Positions 27,556-36,917 of a stretch of 64,000 nucleotides of DNA are shown here, one piece after another. The stretch comes from Bacillus benzoevorans (lineage in GTDB: Bacteria > Bacillota > Bacilli > Bacillales > Cytobacillaceae). The translations under genes were made by a program, and so were the position numbers. The notes under the pieces are model-generated. The model worked only from the letters and a program-made list of their open reading frames with translations, searched no databases and had not been told where the DNA came from. Position 1 is the stretch's first letter. Every line of letters starts with the position of its first letter. The stretch covers positions 558,001 to 622,000 of the forward strand of contig NZ_JACHGK010000001.1 of NCBI RefSeq assembly GCF_014207535.1, given 5' to 3'.

Positions 27556-28932
27556 ATGGCAAGAATTAATCCAACTGAAGTAATTGGAAAAAGTAAGTTT
27601 AATCGGTTTCATGTAGCATTGTTTATTTGGAGTTTTATGGTGATTTTATTTGATGGTTACGATTTATCGGTTTATGGAACTGTATTACCGGTATTAATGG
27701 AAGAATGGAAATTAGATCCGGTCGTTGCGGGTTCAATGGGAAGCTATGGGCTCTTTGGAATGATGTTTGGTGCCATTCTATTTGGTATACTGGCAGACAA
27801 AATAGGTAGAAAGAAAGTAATATTAATTAACGTCGCAATTTTCAGTTTATTCACATTTTTGTGCGCATTTGCAGATAATGCTACTCACTTCTCTATCTAT
27901 CGCTTTATTGCAGGTTTAGGACTTGGCGGTATTATGCCGAACATTGCTGCATTAATTACAGACTATGCTCCAAATAAAATGAAAATTAAATTAGTCTCTC
28001 TTACATTAGTAAGTTTTGCTGTCGGTGGAGCAATGGCACCAACTTTAGGAGTTCTATTAATTCAAAACTTTGGCTGGCAATCCGTGTTTTGGGTAGCGGG
28101 TTCACCGTTATTAGCCCTGCCATTCATGATGGCACAGCTTCCTGAATCCACAAGCTATTTGGTTAGAACGAACAAGAAAGAAAAACTATTTGCTACACTT
28201 AATAAAATCAATCCTGCTTTAACATTTAATGCAAATGATGAAATTGTAGAAGAAAAAGTAAACGTTACAAAAGTTCCTGTTGTTGGGTTGTTTAAAGAAA
28301 ACCGTGCATTAAGTACTGTGGCATTCTGGTTTGCTTTCTTCTGTGCTTTACTAATGGTATACGGATTAAACACATGGCTGCCTAAGTTAATGATTGCGGC
28401 TGGTTATGGACTAAATTCAAGTTTAACATTCCTTATTGCTCTTCAAGGCGGAGCGGTTATCGGTATTCTTACTCTTAGCAGCCTTTGTGAAAAATATGGT
28501 TCCAAACGCGTACTTATTCCGACTTATATTGCCGGTACCATTGCTTTATCTTTACTAGGTTTTGGCGGAAATTCAGTTGTTATTTTCATCTTAGTAGCCA
28601 TTGCGGGTGCAGCTACAACAGGTGCACAAGTATTAATTCAAGCCTATGTAACATCTTTCTATCCTTCAGAAATGAGATCAACGGGGATTGGGATTGCTTC
28701 AGGTGTAGGACGATTAGGAGGTATGCTTGGACCGATCTTGGGCGGTTTCCTTTTAACTCTTACATTGCCTAATTTCATGAATTTTGTGGTATTTGCTGTT
28801 GCCGGACTAATTGCTGCCATTTCAATTTCTCTAATCCAAGATAAGTATTCTACGTCAAATGTTCTGAATCAGGCTGAGTCAAATCTCGCTGATGCAGAGA
28901 AAAAAGGACAAAAGGCAAGTGCTTTAAATTAA
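27556..28932 (+). CDS. MFS aromatic acid:H+ symporter (AAHS family)
   Basis: A 12-helix major facilitator of 458 aa. The first helix carries the AAHS signature (ILFDGYDLSVYGTVLPVLM) and the loop 2-3 motif is GILADKIGRKKV. The family includes BenK and PcaK, which import benzoate, 4-hydroxybenzoate and similar acids. The start has GGAGGAAG eight bases upstream. Its smooth, high-expression-like codon choice resembles the dioxygenase and semialdehyde dehydrogenase genes further on. That fits a shared catabolic role, but no regulator gene is nearby. The exact substrate is open. Confidence 0.9.
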   Translation: MARINPTEVIGKSKFNRFHVALFIWSFMVILFDGYDLSVYGTVLPVLMEEWKLDPVVAGSMGSYGLFGMMFGAILFGILADKIGRKKVILINVAIFSLFTFLCAFADNATHFSIYRFIAGLGLGGIMPNIAALITDYAPNKMKIKLVSLTLVSFAVGGAMAPTLGVLLIQNFGWQSVFWVAGSPLLALPFMMAQLPESTSYLVRTNKKEKLFATLNKINPALTFNANDEIVEEKVNVTKVPVVGLFKENRALSTVAFWFAFFCALLMVYGLNTWLPKLMIAAGYGLNSSLTFLIALQGGAVIGILTLSSLCEKYGSKRVLIPTYIAGTIALSLLGFGGNSVVIFILVAIAGAATTGAQVLIQAYVTSFYPSEMRSTGIGIASGVGRLGGMLGPILGGFLLTLTLPNFMNFVVFAVAGLIAAISISLIQDKYSTSNVLNQAESNLADAEKKGQKASALN

Positions 28933-28953
28933 ACGATAATTAACATTTGAAAA

Positions 28954-28996
28954 GCTTGAAGCGAACCTCTTATTGGTTCGCTTCAAGCATTTTTTC
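28954..28996. terminator. Bidirectional terminator after the AAHS transporter
   Basis: GCTTGAAGCGAACC pairs perfectly with GGTTCGCTTCAAGC, followed by ATTTTTT. It overlaps the end of the convergent gene. Confidence 0.9.
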
Positions 28997-29593
28997 ATGT
29001 TGTTCTCGATTTTGTTCTTCCCCATCCTTTTCTTCTATCATTTTTGCATTCCCCTTACACAAGGTAATTCCTGACCATATAAAGGAAACGCCTCCAAGAA
29101 AATGTGCTGCAATCAAACCATATGGAATCCAGATCATGAAAGGTGCAAGTAAGAGCAAGGCAGTGCTCCATCTTGAAAGAATTCCTTTCCATAATGAGAG
29201 CCCTGAAAAAATCAGGATGCCTGATAACATCGAATAAATTGCAAGGTGTTTCCCATATTCCATACTGTGTAAAACGATATTTGACAAGTCCGGAATATTT
29301 TTAAAAAGATCAAAATAGACAAATGTTTGAAACCAATGATAGCCAATCCAGAGATATAGGCTGATAGATAAAAGGAGAAAGCTAAAGAGACCATAGCCGC
29401 CAAAGTCTTTGTACTGAATAAGGTAGTGTCCAATTAGTCCAATGGCAATAAAGATAAATGCCAAAAGATAAAAATAAGCCGCGATAAATGAATGTGGATC
29501 TAAATGAATCCAGGGCTGCACTAAAGTAATGAGGAGCCCGCCAATAATGGAAAACCAGCCAAACACCCGAAGCATTTTCTCAAATGTCAACAC
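28970..29593 (-). CDS. Hypothetical six-helix membrane protein
   Basis: A protein of 207 aa with about six hydrophobic helices over residues 8-170 and a hydrophilic, Glu-rich C-terminal tail of about 28 residues. No family is recognised. The stop lies inside the terminator stem shared with the transporter. It appears monocistronic. Length and amino-acid composition look genuine. Confidence 0.68.
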   Translation of the reverse strand: MLTFEKMLRVFGWFSIIGGLLITLVQPWIHLDPHSFIAAYFYLLAFIFIAIGLIGHYLIQYKDFGGYGLFSFLLLSISLYLWIGYHWFQTFVYFDLFKNIPDLSNIVLHSMEYGKHLAIYSMLSGILIFSGLSLWKGILSRWSTALLLLAPFMIWIPYGLIAAHFLGGVSFIWSGITLCKGNAKMIEEKDGEEQNREQHEKMLEANQ

Positions 29594-29810
29594 ATCACCC
29601 CTTCCGTGGAGAAACTCCTTTTAAATAAGGATATGCTCTCAGTAGAAAGATAATGAATCCCGTAAAAAAAGCGAATGGCATGTGCTTCTTCTAAATAACG
29701 ATTAAATGTTTCATTTAAAATATGTAAAATAGATATATCTTTATTGTATTCCGAGCAGATTAGTTGTATTTTAATAAGGAGCGAAGATTACAAGAAGGGT
29801 GATGAAGATA

Positions 29811-30338
29811 ATGAATATCATAGATGTCATTCAAAAAAGACGGGAAATAACCAAGTATCAAGATAAGCCAATAGTAAAAGAGGAACTTGAAAAGCTATTG
29901 AATGCAGGATATTTGGCCCCAACAGGAAATAATTTACCTTCAAGGGAATTGATATTAGTCACTAAGCGTGAAACTTTGCAGCACTTATCTCAATCTACTC
30001 CTTTTGTCCCCTGGCTTAGGGATGCTCAAGCGGCAATCATTATCACCGGCCGGCCTGATATAAGTAAATATTGGCTGCAGGATGCTTCTATTGCAAGCGG
30101 GTTCATTTGGTTAACGGCAGTGGATTTAAATATTGGTGCTGCATTTGGTGCTGTGTACCATGCGGACGATGCGGCTGAGTCTAAGAATAGAGAAGATTTC
30201 GTTCGTGATGCCCTTGCCATTCCAAGTGATCGCCGTATCATTGCCATTTTAGGTTTTGGTTATCCTGAAGAAGAACCGCCAGCGAAAGAATTGCCGCCAA
30301 GGGAATCTATAATTAATTATGATCAGTTTAATATTTAG
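29811..30338 (+). CDS. Nitroreductase-family flavoprotein
   Basis: A small FMN-dependent oxidoreductase of about 175 aa. The N-terminal phosphate-binding segment is IQKRREITKYQDKPI, followed by LNAGYLAPTGNNLPSREL, typical of the nitroreductase superfamily. The C-terminal IIAILGFGYPEEEP matches the end of the fold. ATG at 29811 or 29802 and GTG at 29799 are all in frame; 29811 gives the usual family start (MNIIDVIQKRR). The physiological electron acceptor is unknown. Confidence 0.87.
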   Translation: MNIIDVIQKRREITKYQDKPIVKEELEKLLNAGYLAPTGNNLPSRELILVTKRETLQHLSQSTPFVPWLRDAQAAIIITGRPDISKYWLQDASIASGFIWLTAVDLNIGAAFGAVYHADDAAESKNREDFVRDALAIPSDRRIIAILGFGYPEEEPPAKELPPRESIINYDQFNI

Positions 30339-30346
30339 ATAATTGC

Positions 30347-30376
30347 AGGAAAGCATAAAGTGCTTTCCTATTTTTT
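30347..30376 (+). terminator. Terminator of the nitroreductase gene
   Basis: AGGAAAGCA pairs with TGCTTTCCT across a five-base loop, followed by ATTTTTT. Confidence 0.9.
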
Positions 30377-30527
30377 GCATACGCAAAAAAATTGGCGCAG
30401 TGGTTTAACGTTCATACATATGCTGAAAATAAAGGTGTTTGATTGTAAATAGGTTCATATAATTTAAATGAAGAGGGAGATATTCAGTTGTAACACTTCC
30501 TCCATCTAAAGAAAGAAGGTGGCTGGT

Positions 30528-30719
30528 ATGTCTTTCGCACATTTCAATGAGATTTATGAAATATGCAATGGAATGCTGAAGAAGGATGAAGCAGTTGTGA
30601 AGACGAAGCCAAGGATGAAAAAAAGGTATGTGATGAAATCCCGTCCTGTTAATCAGCGGCAAAAACTCAAGGATGCAGAGGACGAACATGGGAAAGGAAA
30701 GTGTTTTTTTTATGTATAA
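30528..30719 (+). CDS. Small protein of unknown family, copy 1 (63 aa)
   Basis: A basic small protein beginning MSFAHFNEIYEICNGMLKK, then a Lys/Arg-rich tail. The ATG at 30528 follows AAGGTGG. It is clearly homologous to a second gene about 550 bases downstream (MSFAQFDDICEICYGM). The conservation of the first 20 residues, with divergence in the charged tail, argues that both are translated. No known family is recognised. A terminator-like hairpin follows the stop. Confidence 0.65.
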   Translation: MSFAHFNEIYEICNGMLKKDEAVVKTKPRMKKRYVMKSRPVNQRQKLKDAEDEHGKGKCFFYV

Positions 30720-30738
30720 GAAGATAAATAGACAAAGG

Positions 30739-30772
30739 AAATCCCCAGTCATTATTAGAATGGCGGGGATTT
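30739..30772 (+). terminator. Terminator after small-protein copy 1
   Basis: AAATCCCC pairs with GGGGATTT, then TTATTTATT. Confidence 0.65.
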
Positions 30773-31081
30773 ATTTATTACAGCTAACGCAAGGGATAAA
30801 ATTAGCCGCTCTTCACGAAGAAATGAAATGGAGAAAGACTGTTTGTTTAATATATTACCATATCGAATATGGCCGAATCGGATAATAGGACATCTATCAT
30901 CTATATGTAAAAACACCTTATATTGTGGGGTTAGAATCAAAACCACTCGTTATGGGGTCAAAATGATAATATTTTCCCGAATAGAAAATTAATGTGATTT
31001 GTTCAAGATATGTATCATAAACTGTTTTCGAGGGGGAGACCTTTAGTAAAGCTTCTAATTCTTTGAAAGTAGGTGGCGAGT
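30773..31081. other. Spacer between the two small-protein copies
   Basis: About 309 bases. The last 60 bases before copy 2 resemble the bases before copy 1 (a GAGGG/GGGAG patch followed by an AGGTGG ribosome binding site), so the duplication included the leader. Nothing else is recognised. Confidence 0.5.
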
Positions 31082-31279
31082 TTGTCTTTCGCACAATTTG
31101 ATGATATTTGTGAAATTTGTTACGGAATGATGGAGGAGGAAGAAACGGTAGTAGAAGAGAAAAGGACTGAACCGGAAAAGTTAGATAGGAAAGTTGGACT
31201 TTCGAATGGTAAGAAAAGGAGGGAAATGACAGCAAGGGAAATAGTAAAAGAAAAAGAGAGACAGTTAATCTATAAATAA
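31082..31279 (+). CDS. Small protein of unknown family, copy 2 (65 aa)
   Basis: The paralog of the gene at 30528. It begins at a TTG aligned exactly with the ATG of copy 1 and preceded by AGGTGG. The sequence (MSFAQFDDICEICYGMMEEEE) keeps the aromatic and cysteine positions of copy 1. The tail is acidic first and then Lys/Arg-rich, more charged than copy 1. It ends in a long terminator. The function is unknown. Confidence 0.65.
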   Translation: MSFAQFDDICEICYGMMEEEETVVEEKRTEPEKLDRKVGLSNGKKRREMTAREIVKEKERQLIYK

Positions 31280-31282
31280 GGC

Positions 31283-31352
31283 AAGGGGATAGTTCTCTTG
31301 CAGCTTCACAAACATAAGTACCAAAGGGAAGTAAGAGAACTGTCCCCTTTTA
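31283..31352. terminator. Long hairpin after small-protein copy 2
   Basis: A 19-bp stem with one mismatch (AAGGGGATAGTTCTCTT against AAGAGAACTGTCCCCTT) spans a loop of about 30 nt and is followed by TTAGCTTCTTTT. Confidence 0.7.
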
Positions 31353-31495
31353 GCTTCTTTTCCTGAGAAACACCCTGTTTTACATGCAGAATCTGACGGG
31401 AATGCTGCGCAGTAGTACAAGCTGGGCAATGTGAAGAATATATAAGAAGCAGGGACTCCTGCTTCTTTTTCGATTGAAAAGCTGACATCCTTCTC

Positions 31496-32827
31496 CTAGG
31501 CGATAAGTGAAATGATGGCAATGCTGATAAAGGCAACTACAAATGAGTGAAGACCGTTTGCCCCTAAGCCCACACTTCTTCCTGAAAGTCTGGAAAAACG
31601 GCTGACCAGCAGATTGAGTCCTGAGAATGGACTAAGAGACATAGATATTGCCCAAGAAAGAAGAAGAATCAAGGCCACTGCCAAGTTGCTGACTCCTAAA
31701 TCAACTACGCTAAGCTGCATGGCTAAAGCTCCGATAACAGCAATTTGGTGAATTCCTATATAAGTAATGCAAAGAACGATCAAAATGAGGGCAAAGGCAA
31801 ATAAGAAAAAGGATTGATTAGCTAGTCCGGCAAGAAGGTCACTGACACCATTCATTACCGTTGTGCCTTTTAAGGAAAATGCCAGCATGCCTGCGCTCAT
31901 AAACAAGACAATTTCATTGCTCATTAACGGAACATTTCGGTCTCGGAAATCCTTTAGCAATGGAGGCATTCGTTTCCAATTTCCCCGCTTCACCGCAAAT
32001 AATAGCGGTACAATAACTGCCAATAAACAAACGATCACGATCATGGACCAATTGGTTAGTTCTTCAACTAATAGACAGACCCCCATTAGACAGGCCACGA
32101 ATAAAATTAGTTTGATCAGCTGATAGCGGTCTGCTTTGTCTAAAGGTACGATAGCGGCAGAGCTTCCTGCGAAAGGATGTCTTCTTTCCCAAAGAGCAAA
32201 CAAGAGGTTCCCGATCACGAGCGAAAGAATGGAGAAACCGAGACCATATAGAATAAATTCTTCGTAAGAGATATGCAGATAATGGATCATTAAGGATACG
32301 GATGCAAAATATGGCGACCACATCGATGCCGTAGCAAAGCCGACTACATAGCTTTTCGCCGTTAACGCTGATGGCAGCTTTAAATCCTCGAGAAACTCAT
32401 TAATAATTCTGACAGATGCTAAATTTAATATCGGGCTCAGAAAGAATAGGGTTCCTGTAATCCCGGCATACATTTTTTTCGGCTGACTAAGCAAATTATG
32501 CAGTAAATGAGAAACTGATTTAAAAAAGCCTCCTATTTTCAAAGGGATGGAAAGAAGCGGAGCGAGGGTAATCAAACAAAGTAAAGGAAGGATTAAAAAG
32601 ATCCCTTCGCTGATTCCGCTGAAACCCGTTCCTTTCAACAGCTCAACCCCGATTCCAACTCCCATCATCACCAGTCCGAGTATGCCCGGCATGCGGTTTG
32701 CGTTTAAAATACTGCCGATAAAAGCGAATAGAGCCATGATGACAACAAGATATTGCAGCCACTGAAATTGCGCGAAATATTGCACTAAAAATAAAAAACA
32801 CATACTTAATATGAGATAACTTCGCAA
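31496..32827 (-). CDS. Polytopic membrane protein, probable ion-transporter superfamily member
   Basis: A protein of 443 aa with about 11-12 hydrophobic helices. The two halves look related, each ending in a Ser/Asn/Pro-rich re-entrant-type stretch (FLSPILNLASVRII and SMSLSPFSGLNLLVSRF). That resembles the ion-transporter superfamily of anion and dicarboxylate carriers, but no family name is certain. It starts at a TTG with GGGGGGAG upstream. It lies 120 bases after the MFS gene on the same strand, so the two may be one operon. Confidence 0.75.
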   Translation of the reverse strand: MRSYLILSMCFLFLVQYFAQFQWLQYLVVIMALFAFIGSILNANRMPGILGLVMMGVGIGVELLKGTGFSGISEGIFLILPLLCLITLAPLLSIPLKIGGFFKSVSHLLHNLLSQPKKMYAGITGTLFFLSPILNLASVRIINEFLEDLKLPSALTAKSYVVGFATASMWSPYFASVSLMIHYLHISYEEFILYGLGFSILSLVIGNLLFALWERRHPFAGSSAAIVPLDKADRYQLIKLILFVACLMGVCLLVEELTNWSMIVIVCLLAVIVPLLFAVKRGNWKRMPPLLKDFRDRNVPLMSNEIVLFMSAGMLAFSLKGTTVMNGVSDLLAGLANQSFFLFAFALILIVLCITYIGIHQIAVIGALAMQLSVVDLGVSNLAVALILLLSWAISMSLSPFSGLNLLVSRFSRLSGRSVGLGANGLHSFVVAFISIAIISLIA

Positions 32828-32947
32828 GGTAAACTCCCCCCTTTACCGAAAGCAAGGATGGCATTTGCCTTGCTTCCTATTACTCATTGCAGGATGACCT
32901 CCACTCATTGAAGGAAGAGAGGGGAGCCATCCTATAAAATTTTTACG

Positions 32948-34192
32948 TTAAACTTTTTCGGGCAGACTGTTTTCTTCAGCTGCAATATGATGGCTCGTTT
33001 TCTCGCCAAATGCACCGGAACGCCAGATTTGCAGGCATGAAATCAGCATCAGAATACTAGCTAATGACAATGCCCAAAAGCCTGCGGTAAAATCACCAGT
33101 CCATTCACGCAAGACACCAAAAACTTCAGGACCAATTAATACTCCCATATTTTCGCCAATGATGACAATCGACATCGCTATCCCAATGGTTTCTTTTCTT
33201 TTTGCCAAAAGCGGAGCAGCTCCAAAGACAATCGTCGGAGTAAATCCTGCAATCAGGCCTAAAACTGTGGCAATGATATAAAACATTACGACTGAACTTG
33301 AGTTAAAAAGCGGCCAGACAAGGATAAAAATAACTGCCGGCACGGCAAAAATCCCGAGATGATTTCCGCATTTTTTTAATAGAAAGCCCGAATAGATATT
33401 ACTTATCATTGTAAACAATGCTACTATACTTGGAATCAATGTCGCAATAGTGAGATTCATAGAAGTTGTTTCCGTTAAGTAAGTAGAAATCCACGTATTA
33501 AAGGAAAAAAAGGCAAAGGTAAAGGAAGTAAAGGCAAGGGCTGCCCACCATACATTTTTGTTTTTTATCTCACTTAATAAAACCTTCTTATCAAGTTTAG
33601 CAGCTTCCGCTTGTAAGGCATCCTTTGGGTTTTGTTCATGTTTCGGAATCATCTTTGCGTAAAACAGAAATCCTGCTATAAGTATAACCATAAGGGCAAT
33701 CCAGAATATGTCTGAACCAAATGTTAAGACAAATTTTGGAGCGGATAGAAACATGATTAAACTGCCGACTGGAATCCAGGTCGACCAAATTCCCATAGCG
33801 ACACTTATCATTTTCGCCGGAACGTAATGACCGATCGCAGATGGTGCGGCAACCGATACAAAACCGAAGCCAATCCCTGCAATAATTCTTCCTAATAATA
33901 GGAGCGGAAAGTTATTGGCCAGCAAGCAGACAATAATACCGAAAAATAAAAATCCGATTCCCAATAAACCGATTTTACGAACACCGTACCGCCCGACGAT
34001 AAACCCGCCGGGAACCGCTGCTAAAACAGTTGCTAAAGCGAATAAAGACATTAACAGTGCCGAACCTGTGTAAGTGACTTCATATTGATCCTTTACTAAA
34101 GGTAAAATGGGTGGAATTGAAAATTGTACAATGGTCGCTAATACACCTGTTGAAAAAGCCGCCCATAGAATCATCCATGCTGAACGTTTCAA
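32948..34192 (-). CDS. Major facilitator superfamily transporter
   Basis: A 12-helix transporter of 414 aa. The loop 2-3 motif reads GGFIVGRYGVRKIG and helix 4 has RIIAGIGFGFVSVAAPSAIG. The overall look is of the CynX/NimT or oxalate/nitrate-type MFS groups, but the substrate is not identifiable. It starts at a TTG with GGAGGAGG upstream and leads into the membrane-protein gene that follows on the minus strand. Confidence 0.86.
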   Translation of the reverse strand: MKRSAWMILWAAFSTGVLATIVQFSIPPILPLVKDQYEVTYTGSALLMSLFALATVLAAVPGGFIVGRYGVRKIGLLGIGFLFFGIIVCLLANNFPLLLLGRIIAGIGFGFVSVAAPSAIGHYVPAKMISVAMGIWSTWIPVGSLIMFLSAPKFVLTFGSDIFWIALMVILIAGFLFYAKMIPKHEQNPKDALQAEAAKLDKKVLLSEIKNKNVWWAALAFTSFTFAFFSFNTWISTYLTETTSMNLTIATLIPSIVALFTMISNIYSGFLLKKCGNHLGIFAVPAVIFILVWPLFNSSSVVMFYIIATVLGLIAGFTPTIVFGAAPLLAKRKETIGIAMSIVIIGENMGVLIGPEVFGVLREWTGDFTAGFWALSLASILMLISCLQIWRSGAFGEKTSHHIAAEENSLPEKV

Positions 34193-34440
34193 TTGAATAT
34201 CCTCCTCCTATTTTTAAAAATTCAAACTATTCATAACAGAAGTATATCCTGCAATGATGATAACGTCCAATTTATTATAATTATCATTTTGATACCCCTT
34301 CGTTATCAAAGTAGTGATTCAGATTCAAAAACAAGATTCGGATGTTTATTTATTTTTTTATAATCTTTTACTGTACAAAAGAGTAAGAAATGCTTAAAAT
34401 TGTAGTTAACATATATAACACATTGGAAAGGTTGGTTATT

Positions 34441-34866
34441 ATGGTGGAATTTCCTCGTTCAATTCCTCGTCCTCTGGTGAAAATAAATCAGTGGGTGATT
34501 GTGATAAGTGTATTAGTAACCTGGCTGACTGGAGCCGCATGGTTTCTTTTGATACCGTTAATTGCGGGACTCTCTGGGATCTTATTTGGATATAACCCGA
34601 TTATGCAATTGGCAAAAAGATTTCTTAAAAAGCCGAAGGAAAGTTATATTCCGGAAGAATGGGGGCAGCAGCAGTTTAATCAAAAGATTGCTGTATTCTG
34701 CCTAGGTGCAGGATGGTTAAGTTTTCTATTAAATTGGAATACGGCAGGGTATATCTTTACAGCGATGGTTGCCATTGCGGCATTTATCGCTATTTTAGGA
34801 TTTTGCATTGGCTGTTTTATCCTTTTTCAGTGGAAACAGTTTCAATACAGAAGGACACAGTCATAA
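34441..34866 (+). CDS. DUF4395-family membrane protein
   Basis: A small membrane protein of 141 aa with the DUF4395 layout. The N-terminal SIPRPLVKINQW is followed by two close hydrophobic helices, a cytoplasmic loop with FGYNPIMQLAKRFL, and two further helices ending GFCIGCFILFQW with two cysteines. The family role is unknown. The ATG at 34441 follows GGAAAGG by about nine bases, so earlier in-frame codons are not used. Confidence 0.82.
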   Translation: MVEFPRSIPRPLVKINQWVIVISVLVTWLTGAAWFLLIPLIAGLSGILFGYNPIMQLAKRFLKKPKESYIPEEWGQQQFNQKIAVFCLGAGWLSFLLNWNTAGYIFTAMVAIAAFIAILGFCIGCFILFQWKQFQYRRTQS

Positions 34867-34904
34867 GAAGTAAATCTTGTTAAAATTCTTTTTTTAATCT
34901 ATGC

Positions 34905-34941
34905 AGAAAAAGATGCAGGCAGTTGCCCGGCATCTTTTTCT
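34905..34941. terminator. Bidirectional terminator
   Basis: AGAAAAAGATGC pairs perfectly with GCATCTTTTTCT between two convergent genes. Confidence 0.88.
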
Positions 34942-34946
34942 ATTTG

Positions 34947-36254
34947 CTATTCTAATAGATCTACATGTTTTCTATCTTTGTATTCAAGAGCATATTCATA
35001 GGCGGTCTTGTTTGAACTGTCTTTCAAAGTTGGATCGGCACCTTTTTCTAATAATAGTTTGGCGATCTTTGTATCTTCACAATTGAGAACAGCATTTATT
35101 AACGGAGTTGTTCCCCAATCATCGGTTGTATTCACATCAGCACCATTTAATAGTAATAGTTCAACTGCTTCATCATTCGTCCACATGACCGCGTGCTGCA
35201 AGGCAGTAGAACCTTCGCTGTCTGTTTCTTCAATATCTGCCCCATCATCAAGCAATTGCTGCAGTTCATCTAAGTCATTATTCTCTATGGCCATGTGTAA
35301 GGCCGGAACGTCGATTGGATCTTCCTCATATAAATAGTCGTCCTCTAAAGAGCCGCCCGCTGCAAGCCAAGTAGCCAACGCGTTTGAACCATGCGCGAAT
35401 GCCAACGATCCGCCGATTACTGCCGCAAAGAGAATAATAGAGACGATTACAGCAATAATAGGACCTCTTTTCGTTTCCTTGACAAGATGGTATTGTTCAG
35501 GATAAACCCAATGTTCAAGAGCATTGATTCGTTTCGGTAAATCGGGATGAGTGGAAAGCTTCTCGCTAATCCAGGAAAAGAATCCCTGTTCTTCATTGAT
35601 TTGCTGAACAAATGCTTCTTGATTGACACGGCCCGATAATTTTTTCCCAATGGCCAGCATGACGAGAGCTTCTTTTGAAGCTTCTAAATTGCCGGCATAA
35701 TAGGCGGCATAACGGTCACAGGTATATTCGCACGCGCGCATATAGGCTTCTCCTAAAAACGGAACATACATAGCCGGAAGGAGGAAGAAATGCACCAATA
35801 CGTGGCGCCGTTTCAGATGCGCAAACTCATGTGCCAGAACATACAACAGTTCATCCTCGCGGTGTTCCGCATGCAAGTCAAAGATTTCCGAAAAGATCAC
35901 GACCATTTCTTTACCGAAAAAGCGGGTGGCAAATGCATTTAATAGTCCTTGTGATTCCATCACATAAATATTAGGTACCGCATTTAATTCCATTTTTTGC
36001 GCCAGTAATTCCGCTTTCGCATAAATCTCCGGAAACTGCTGCTGACTGATGCGGACTCCATTGCGGCGAATCGAAGCCATTGACAATGCATGGAGACAAT
36101 AGGAAAAAAGAACGATGACCCCGATAATCATTATGCCAACTATCGAAAATAATAGCCCAAGGTAAGCTAATATACTAAAAACCAGTGTTAAGGCAAAGTA
36201 CGTCGTTTCCTTTGAATGAACTAATTGATTTTTTAATCCTTTTACTTCGATCAT
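34947..36254 (-). CDS. M48-family metalloprotease with C-terminal ankyrin repeats
   Basis: A membrane protease of about 435 aa. Two helices (about 20-58) precede the zinc site HEFAH (142-146) and a third ligand Glu in RACEYTCDRYA (about 176), as in HtpX-like proteins. A further helix (about 266-287) leads to an acidic linker and then about three to four ankyrin repeats (317-435; SEGSTALQHAVMW, GADVNTTDDWGTTPLINAV). The fusion of an M48 protease with ankyrin repeats is unusual. If only three helices cross the membrane, the repeats would lie outside the cell; a hydrophobic stretch at 151-170 makes this uncertain. The ATG at 36254 has AGAGGGG just upstream. Confidence 0.88.
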   Translation of the reverse strand: MIEVKGLKNQLVHSKETTYFALTLVFSILAYLGLLFSIVGIMIIGVIVLFSYCLHALSMASIRRNGVRISQQQFPEIYAKAELLAQKMELNAVPNIYVMESQGLLNAFATRFFGKEMVVIFSEIFDLHAEHREDELLYVLAHEFAHLKRRHVLVHFFLLPAMYVPFLGEAYMRACEYTCDRYAAYYAGNLEASKEALVMLAIGKKLSGRVNQEAFVQQINEEQGFFSWISEKLSTHPDLPKRINALEHWVYPEQYHLVKETKRGPIIAVIVSIILFAAVIGGSLAFAHGSNALATWLAAGGSLEDDYLYEEDPIDVPALHMAIENNDLDELQQLLDDGADIEETDSEGSTALQHAVMWTNDEAVELLLLNGADVNTTDDWGTTPLINAVLNCEDTKIAKLLLEKGADPTLKDSSNKTAYEYALEYKDRKHVDLLE

Positions 36255-36426
36255 ATAACCCCTCTTTATATTCATTTGGAAAAATAATTCCATGGGGATT
36301 ATATAATATTTTTCGAATTATTTAAATAGTAGAATATAAAATATAAAACTTACCAGCCATTTTGCGATCACTCAACTATAATATAAACAAAGCTTTATTG
36401 GAGAAAAATGAAAAGGGGTCCTAAAG

Positions 36427-36822
36427 TTGAGTCAGAAAAAGAAAGTGAAGACAGGCAAAAAAAGGGGCAAGAAACAAAGAAACATGACAATAAAAGAAAG
36501 GATCATCAATCATCCATTATTCGTTGCATTGATAGGGATACTAGTAATAACAGCATTTGCTTGGGCGTATGAAACGATTGGGGTCATTTCATTTCTTGTT
36601 TTTCTTGTATCGGTTCTCGCAACGGCGGCAATTGGAATTCTTATGATCTATCTTTTCTTTACATTAATAGAAGAAATGCGGAAGGGACACAGCTATACAG
36701 TTTTTAATACGGATACACCGATGAAGAGGTTTTTTGAGTATGTTTTTATTACGATTTTTACGCTAGGCATAGGCATTTTTTTCTTGATCATAGCAGTGAA
36801 GAATGTGTTAAATGCCGTCTAA
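36427..36822 (+). CDS. Small hypothetical membrane protein
   Basis: A protein of 131 aa beginning with a very basic stretch (KKKVKTGKKRGKKQRN), then two close hydrophobic helices (about 35-80), a loop with TVFNTDTPMKRF and a last helix. The positive-inside rule places the N-terminus in the cytoplasm. The start is a TTG after AAGGGG. No family is recognised. A terminator follows. Confidence 0.65.
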   Translation: MSQKKKVKTGKKRGKKQRNMTIKERIINHPLFVALIGILVITAFAWAYETIGVISFLVFLVSVLATAAIGILMIYLFFTLIEEMRKGHSYTVFNTDTPMKRFFEYVFITIFTLGIGIFFLIIAVKNVLNAV

Positions 36823-36859
36823 TAAAGAAGCGGTGGACGATTGTATATTTATTGAATGA

Positions 36860-36909
36860 GGGCGGTTTTTGTGTTTCTTGTGCAAAGCTTGAAAACCGCC
36901 CCTTGCTTT
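36860..36909. terminator. Bidirectional terminator
   Basis: GGGCGGTTTT pairs with AAAACCGCCC and is followed by a run of T. It serves the membrane-protein gene and possibly the convergent spore-protein gene. Confidence 0.78.
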
Positions 36910-36917
36910 TTTTTAGT

